Shown: one piece after another, positions 6,984-11,363 of the stretch
Layout: every line of letters starts with the position of its first letter
Position numbering within the stretch: position 1 is the stretch's first letter
NCBI GenBank assembly: GCA_018064385.1
Contig: JAGHVI010000003.1
Location: 1 to 11,363, forward strand
Length of the DNA stretch: 11,363 nucleotides
Reading direction: 5' to 3'
DNA from: Candidatus Minthenecus merdequi
GTDB lineage: Bacteria > Bacteroidota > Bacteroidia > Bacteroidales > Paludibacteraceae
Made by a program: the position numbers and the translations under genes
Notes under the pieces: generated by a model
Database searches by the model: none
What the model was told of the DNA's origin: nothing
The model's input: only the letters and a program-made list of their open reading frames with translations

Positions 6984-9715
6984 TGTGCTTCAAGCCAATT
7001 ATCTCCTTCCCCTATATCAACGCGAAGAGGAACATCGAGTTTGAAAGCTCCTTCCATTTCCTCGCAAAGAATGATTTTGAGTTGCTCCACTTCCTCTGCA
7101 GGACAATTGAAATTCAATTCATCGTGTACTTGCAAAATCATCTCTGCTCTCATTTTTTCACGACGCAGACGTTCGTCAATTCTCACCATAGCTATTTTGA
7201 TAATATCTGCAGCCGTACCTTGAATAGGGGCATTTATGGCATTTCGTTCAGCGAAACTACGGACATTGCTATTCTTTGAGTTTATGTCAGGCAGATAACG
7301 GCGACGGTGCAGCAAAGTCTCGACATAACCATTGAGTCTTGCCTTTTCGATGGCTTCATCCATATATTGCTTAACACCGCTGAAATTGGCAAAATAGCTG
7401 TCAATGAAATCCTTTGCTTCGGTGCGTGAAATTCCCATACGCTCTGACATACCGAAAACTGACATTCCATATATAATACCGAAATTGATGGTTTTAGCAC
7501 GACGGCGCATATCACCAGTCACATCGTTTAGGTTTACACCAAAGAGGGTAGAAGCGGTTGCGCTATGAATATCCCTATCCTCACGAAATGCCTTCAGAAG
7601 ATTTTCGTCCTGCGAAAAATGAGCCATCAGTCTCAATTCAACCTGCGAATAGTCGGCAGAGATAAATCTCCATCCTTCAGAAGGGATAAAAGCTTTGCGA
7701 ATCTCTCTGCCTTGTTCTCCGCGTACTGGAATGTTCTGCAGGTTAGGGTTTGACGACGAGAGGCGACCTGTTGCTGTAACTGTCTGGTTGAACGATGTAT
7801 GCACACGTCCACTCTTAGGGTTTATCAGTCGTGGTAATGCTTCGATATATGTGCTGAGCAGTTTCTTCACGCCACGATATTCCAATATTTTGCCGACAAC
7901 GGGGTGAAGGCTGCGCAACTGTTCGAGCGTCTCTTCGTCAGTAACATATTGACCTGTCTTGGTTTTTTTTGGTTTATCCACCAGATGCAGTGTGTCAAAC
8001 AGCAGTTCGCCCACCTGACGAGGTGAGCTTATGTTTATTCCTTCGCCTGCTATATTTTTGATTTCATGCTCAATATTGTTCAATTCACCGCTCATCTGCT
8101 CACCTGTTTGGGCAAGTGCAAAATCGTCAATCAGCACGCCGCACATTTCCATACGCGCAAGCACGCTGACCAACGGCATCTCTATATTCCGATATAATGG
8201 CAGGACGTTGAATTCCTCAAGTTGAGGCATAAGAATGTTGTACATCTTCAGTGTTACGTCTGCATCTTCAGCGGCATATTCTGCCACTCTTGCCACTGGC
8301 ACATCCCTCATGCTGAGTTGCCCTTTGCCCTTGCCGCCAATCAGTTGCTCAATGTGTATGGTTTGGTATTTCATCAGCACCTCAGCAAGGTAATCCATAC
8401 CGTGGCGCATCTCTGGCTGGAGCAGATAATGAGCCACCATCGTATCGTCAATCTCGCCTTTCGTCTCAACGCCGTAACGCATCAAGACCATAATGTCGTA
8501 TTTGATGTTATGGCCAATCTTGCCTATATTCTCATTTTCGAGAACACCACGGAATCTCTCGACAACCATCTGTGCCTCGTTCTTCGCAGCAGGGACAGGC
8601 ACATAGAAAGCCTCGTTCTCTTTTATAGCAAACGACATACCCACAAGTTCAGCCGTGGTTGCGTCAACACCTGTCGTCTCAGTATCGAAAGCAAAACGCT
8701 TTGCATTACTCAGCTTTGCCAAGAGACTTTCTGTTTTTTCGTCGCAGTCAACACATTCGTAATTATGTTCAATGTCTGCTAATGTTGTGAATATGCTTGC
8801 AATCGGTTCTGGCACTACCGCTTCATCGAAAAGCGATGGTTGAGTTTCTTTTGTGTCCATCTTCTGAAGCAGAGTGCGAAATTCCAACTCTGTGTAAATC
8901 TTCGTCAGTTCCGCAATATCAGGTTCACGGTGTAGAAACTCCTCTTCCTTAAACTCAACAGGTGCGTTGGTATCTATCGTAACAAGGAATTTCGAGAAGC
9001 GTATGTTCTCTATGTTACCTTCAACCTTTTGGCGCAAAGCGCCTTTAATCTGGTCAGTATTCGCAAGCATATTGTCAATCGAGCCAAACTGCTGCAAGAG
9101 TTTCACTGCCGTCTTCTCGCCGACGCCGGGACAGCCTGGAACATTATCCGACACATCACCCATAAGTGCGAGCAAGTCAACCACCTGTGCGGCATTCTGC
9201 AATCCCCATTTGTCGGCGACCTCCTGTGGTCCCATCTCTTCAGCTGGTTTGCTGCCTTGTCCAGGTCTGAGTATCCTTATTTTATCTGTTACCAATTGCC
9301 CATAATCCTTGTCAGGTGTCATCATTAGGACGTCGAAACCCTTTGTCTCCGCCTGTTTTGCCAAAGCGCCTATGACATCGTCCGCCTCATAACGAGGGAC
9401 AACGATTACTGGAATATTGTGAGCGGCAATAATTCGTTTAATATATGGGATTGCGAACCTGATATCCTCGGGAGTTTCTTCACGTGTTGCCTTATACTCT
9501 TTATAAATCTCGTGACGGAACGTTGCACCGCCTGGGTCAAAAACGACACCGATGTGCGAAGGACACTGACGCTTGATGACATCCTCCAAGGTGTTGACAA
9601 AACCAAATATAGCCGAGGTATTTTGACCTTTAGAGTTTACCCTTGGCATTTTCAGAAAAGCATAATATGCTCTGTAAATCAGTGCGTATGCATCAAGAAG
9701 TATTAGTTTCTTCAT
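6980..9715 (-). CDS. polA: DNA polymerase I
   Basis: This 911-residue full-length PolA fills gaps and removes RNA primers in replication and repair. The 5'-3' exonuclease domain (about 1-285) includes the metal-binding run RYEADDVIGALA (108-119) and TPDKDYGQL (133-141). The 3'-5' proofreading domain (about 310-490) keeps its catalytic residues: Asp344 and Glu346 in FDTETTG, Asp407 in HNIKYD, and Tyr480 and Asp484 in EYAAEDAD. The polymerase domain has motif A SADYSQVELR with Asp688, motif B RRRAKTINFGIIYG (737-750) with Phe745, and motif C QVHDE with Asp865. Proofreading is therefore predicted to be active, unlike in Thermus PolA. A TAACTTTG box 21 bases upstream fits a Bacteroidota promoter. 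The protein looks ordinary and intact. Confidence 0.97.
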   Translation of the reverse strand: MKKLILLDAYALIYRAYYAFLKMPRVNSKGQNTSAIFGFVNTLEDVIKRQCPSHIGVVFDPGGATFRHEIYKEYKATREETPEDIRFAIPYIKRIIAAHNIPVIVVPRYEADDVIGALAKQAETKGFDVLMMTPDKDYGQLVTDKIRILRPGQGSKPAEEMGPQEVADKWGLQNAAQVVDLLALMGDVSDNVPGCPGVGEKTAVKLLQQFGSIDNMLANTDQIKGALRQKVEGNIENIRFSKFLVTIDTNAPVEFKEEEFLHREPDIAELTKIYTELEFRTLLQKMDTKETQPSLFDEAVVPEPIASIFTTLADIEHNYECVDCDEKTESLLAKLSNAKRFAFDTETTGVDATTAELVGMSFAIKENEAFYVPVPAAKNEAQMVVERFRGVLENENIGKIGHNIKYDIMVLMRYGVETKGEIDDTMVAHYLLQPEMRHGMDYLAEVLMKYQTIHIEQLIGGKGKGQLSMRDVPVARVAEYAAEDADVTLKMYNILMPQLEEFNVLPLYRNIEMPLVSVLARMEMCGVLIDDFALAQTGEQMSGELNNIEHEIKNIAGEGINISSPRQVGELLFDTLHLVDKPKKTKTGQYVTDEETLEQLRSLHPVVGKILEYRGVKKLLSTYIEALPRLINPKSGRVHTSFNQTVTATGRLSSSNPNLQNIPVRGEQGREIRKAFIPSEGWRFISADYSQVELRLMAHFSQDENLLKAFREDRDIHSATASTLFGVNLNDVTGDMRRRAKTINFGIIYGMSVFGMSERMGISRTEAKDFIDSYFANFSGVKQYMDEAIEKARLNGYVETLLHRRRYLPDINSKNSNVRSFAERNAINAPIQGTAADIIKIAMVRIDERLRREKMRAEMILQVHDELNFNCPAEEVEQLKIILCEEMEGAFKLDVPLRVDIGEGDNWLEAH

Positions 9716-9736
9716 CGGCAGTTAAACTTTAGGGTG

Positions 9737-9744
9737 CAAAGTTA
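9737..9744 (-). promoter_or_regulatory. Candidate polA promoter -7 box
   Basis: On the - strand, TAACTTTG matches the Bacteroidota -7 consensus TAnnTTTG. It ends 21 bases before the polA ATG, implying a short leader. No TTTG at the usual spacing of about 19-21 bases was found; the nearest upstream TTTG is only 12 bases away. This is therefore a partial match. Confidence 0.5.
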
Positions 9745-9788
9745 CTAATTTTTTTGCAAATACCATAGCATATATCGTATTTTTTTCT

Positions 9789-9796
9789 TATCTTTG
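9789..9796 (+). promoter_or_regulatory. Candidate hydrogenase promoter -7 box
   Basis: TATCTTTG matches TAnnTTTG and is followed by TACC, close to the common Bacteroidota form TATCTTTGTA. It ends 28 bases before the ATG at 9825. No good -33 TTTG lies at the usual distance; TTTG at 9753-9756 is 32 bases upstream, which is too far. With the polA box on the other strand, this makes 9716-9824 a divergent promoter region. Confidence 0.6.
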
Positions 9797-9824
9797 TACC
9801 AAAATTATATATTTCTCTAACTAT

Positions 9825-11276
9825 ATGGCTTACAAGAGTAATGTAATGATAGTTCGTCATGGTTTGTTGGCAAAACTTGTCAGATTATGGCGCGAAGGTC
9901 GTCTTGTTGAAGAGATTGACCACCTTCCAATCAACCTTAGCCCAAGGCAATCCAAGGCAAGAGGGCGTTGCTGTATTCACAAAGAACGAGCTGTTTGGAA
10001 GTACAAGATGTTTCCACTCCTCGGTTTTGATATGAGTGACGAGACGGACGAACTTACACCTCTTTCGCAATATGCCAGGGAGGCACTGGAACGTCGCAAG
10101 AAGTTTGAACGTAACATTATGTGCGTGATGGACGAGGCTTGTTCGTCGTGTGTGCAGGTCAATTACGAGATTTCAAACCTTTGCCGAGGCTGTGTGGCAC
10201 GTACTTGCTATATGAATTGCCCAAAAAATGCCATTCATTTCAAAAACAATGGTCAGGCGGAAATCAATCACGACCTCTGCATTTCGTGTGGAAAATGTCA
10301 CGAAAGTTGTCCTTATCACGCCATAATTTATGTGCCTATTCCTTGTGAGGAAGCTTGCCCTGTAAAAGCTATATCAAAGGATGAGTTTGGTGTAGAGCAT
10401 ATTGATGAGAGTAAGTGTATCTACTGTGGTAAATGTATGAATGCTTGTCCATTCGGTGCAATTTTCGACATTTCTCAAGTTTTTGACATACTCGAGCATA
10501 TCAAGAATCCAGAACAAAAGGTTGTTGCGATGGTTGCCCCTGCCATTCTCTCGCAGTACAATGCTCCTAAGGAGCAGATTTATTCCGCCATCAAAACAAT
10601 AGGCTTTGACGAGATTGTAGAGGTTGCTTATGGTGCAGACCAAACCACGCGTACAGAGGGTGCAGAACTTATGGATAAATTGGTCGAAGGTCAGCCTTTT
10701 ATGACCACTTCTTGTTGTCCTTCATACATTCAGTTGGTCAAAAAACATATTCCAGAAATGCAGAAATATGTCTCCTCAACAGGCAGTCCAATGTGCTACA
10801 CAGCAGAATATGTGCGAAAGAAATTTCCTGGGGCAATAACTGTTTTTGTCGGTCCTTGTATAGCTAAGCGCAAAGAGGCTATGTCAAACCCTAACGTTGA
10901 CTATGTGATGACATTTGAGGAGGTTGGTTCTGTCCTTGATGGTCTTGACATTGAGGTAGAACAGGTATTGCCAATACACCTTGACGAAAAAGCATATCTC
11001 GAAAGTCATGGTTATGGTCACACTGGAGGTGTGGCAGGTGCAGTTCAGGCACATCTTGGCAAGACTGTCAACTTTGTGGCTGTCAGCAACCTAAATCGCA
11101 AAAATATAGCCCTTCTTAAAGCGTATGCTAAAACTGGAAAATGTCCTCACCAATTCATTGAGGTTATGGCTTGCGAAGGAGGTTGTGTCACTGGTCCTGT
11201 CATCAACAACGATAAGGCTACCTCGCAAGCTCGATACGACAAAGCACTTGCTGAACTTTCTAAAGGTGAGTTCTAA
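9825..11276 (+). CDS. [FeFe] hydrogenase, group B-like, with ferredoxin-type domains
   Basis: This 483-residue cytosolic iron-sulfur protein matches the group B1/B3 [FeFe] hydrogenase family. The N-terminal segment (1-95) is family-typical, with RCCIHKERAVWKYK (48-61). A Cys-rich segment follows (C106, C109, C120, C123, C128, C132). Next come ferredoxin-type clusters: C152-x2-C155-x2-C158-x3-C162, the pair C174 and C178, then C198-x2-C201-x2-C204-x3-C208. The H-cluster domain (about 230-460) has L1 TTSCCPS (C297, C298), L2 GPCIAKRKE (C345) and L3 EVMACEGGCVTGP (C450, C454). All four ligand cysteines are present, but L2 has Gly in place of the Met of MPC, and L3 has GPV in place of GGG. It may make or consume H2 with ferredoxin, or act as a sensor; the role of this subgroup is poorly known. 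No maturase gene (hydE, hydF, hydG) is in the window. It stands alone with its own promoter box. Confidence 0.9.
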   Translation: MAYKSNVMIVRHGLLAKLVRLWREGRLVEEIDHLPINLSPRQSKARGRCCIHKERAVWKYKMFPLLGFDMSDETDELTPLSQYAREALERRKKFERNIMCVMDEACSSCVQVNYEISNLCRGCVARTCYMNCPKNAIHFKNNGQAEINHDLCISCGKCHESCPYHAIIYVPIPCEEACPVKAISKDEFGVEHIDESKCIYCGKCMNACPFGAIFDISQVFDILEHIKNPEQKVVAMVAPAILSQYNAPKEQIYSAIKTIGFDEIVEVAYGADQTTRTEGAELMDKLVEGQPFMTTSCCPSYIQLVKKHIPEMQKYVSSTGSPMCYTAEYVRKKFPGAITVFVGPCIAKRKEAMSNPNVDYVMTFEEVGSVLDGLDIEVEQVLPIHLDEKAYLESHGYGHTGGVAGAVQAHLGKTVNFVAVSNLNRKNIALLKAYAKTGKCPHQFIEVMACEGGCVTGPVINNDKATSQARYDKALAELSKGEF

Positions 11277-11285
11277 AAATTCACC
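11263..11285 (+). repeat. Dispersed repeat core, copy D, with hairpin over the stop codon
   Basis: AAGGTGAGTTCTA is followed by AAAATTCACC. Arms GGTGAGTT (11265-11272) and AATTCACC (11278-11285) around loop CTAAA pair over 8 positions with one G-U wobble. The hydrogenase stop codon TAA (11274-11276) lies in the loop, so the last two codons (GAG TTC) are part of the 5' arm. No T-run follows, so it is not a standard intrinsic terminator. Confidence 0.7.
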
Positions 11286-11363
11286 ATTAAGAAAGAAATA
11301 TAAAGACAAGTAACAAATAAACTTTTTGGTGTTTTTGAAGTTTCTTTTGACATCTTGCTGATT
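11277..11363 (+). other. Non-coding tail after the hydrogenase gene
   Basis: No coding region was recognised in the last 87 bases. TTTTGAAGTTT (11333-11343) and TTGCTG (11355-11360) recur in the same order, read on the - strand, at 101-91 and 78-73. This suggests that the tail is the start of a second, diverged copy of the element at the left edge. The stretch between the hairpin and these blocks is A-rich and longer here than in copy A. Confidence 0.5.

Noticed and set aside
8222..8782. 186-codon open frame on the + strand opposite polA
   Set aside because: It is antisense to intact polA, covering the proofreading domain, and has no recognisable family features; it is a shadow of the real gene.
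9753..9760. TTTGCAAA palindrome as a shared -33 box for the divergent promoters
   Set aside because: Its distance to either -7 box (32 bases on the + strand, 12 on the - strand) does not fit the usual spacing.

Overview
The window looks like chromosomal DNA from a Bacteroidota bacterium, most likely order Bacteroidales and Prevotella-like. The reasons are a RicT/PSP1 protein followed by a GldH lipoprotein, a secreted protein with a T9SS-like C-terminal domain, promoter boxes of the TAnnTTTG type, start codons without clear Shine-Dalgarno sequences, and a group B [FeFe] hydrogenase. The genus assignment is inference. No tRNA, rRNA, CRISPR array, transposase or phage gene was seen.

Layout. (1) Positions 1-155 are non-coding and hold inverted repeats and one copy of a dispersed repeat. 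(2) Positions 156-4199 on the + strand form a tightly packed gene row: ricT-like (PSP1 domain), gldH, trmB, umuD, umuC. The last four overlap one another by 14, 4 and 13 bases, so they are probably one transcript and translationally coupled. (3) Positions 4242-6926 on the - strand encode a large secreted protein with Ig-like repeats and a T9SS-type tail, convergent with umuC. (4) Positions 6980-9715 on the - strand encode a full-length DNA polymerase I (polA) with intact proofreading; the secreted-protein gene lies 53 bases downstream of it. (5) Positions 9716-9824 are a divergent promoter region. (6) Positions 9825-11276 on the + strand encode a group B [FeFe] hydrogenase-like iron-sulfur protein. 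(7) The last 87 bases are non-coding.

How the genes relate. UmuD and UmuC together make translesion polymerase V, and all their catalytic residues are present. TrmB makes m7G46 in tRNA. RicT is an iron-sulfur-type protein linked in Firmicutes to RNase Y. GldH is a lipoprotein of the gliding/T9SS lineage. PolA gives repair and Okazaki-fragment processing. The hydrogenase-like protein stands alone, without maturases or electron-transfer partners here.

The least expected signal is non-coding. A repeat with the core AAGGTGAGTTCTA lies at or just after the stop codons of three genes (the hydrogenase, polA and the secreted protein), always in the sense direction. A fourth, longer copy lies upstream of ricT. 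Two copies share 29 of 30 bases. Two other copies can fold into the same 8-bp, 5-nt-loop hairpin, with G-U wobble changes that keep the pairing. I found no new protein system. This repeat family is the best candidate for something undescribed, although it may already be known as a dispersed Bacteroidales repeat.
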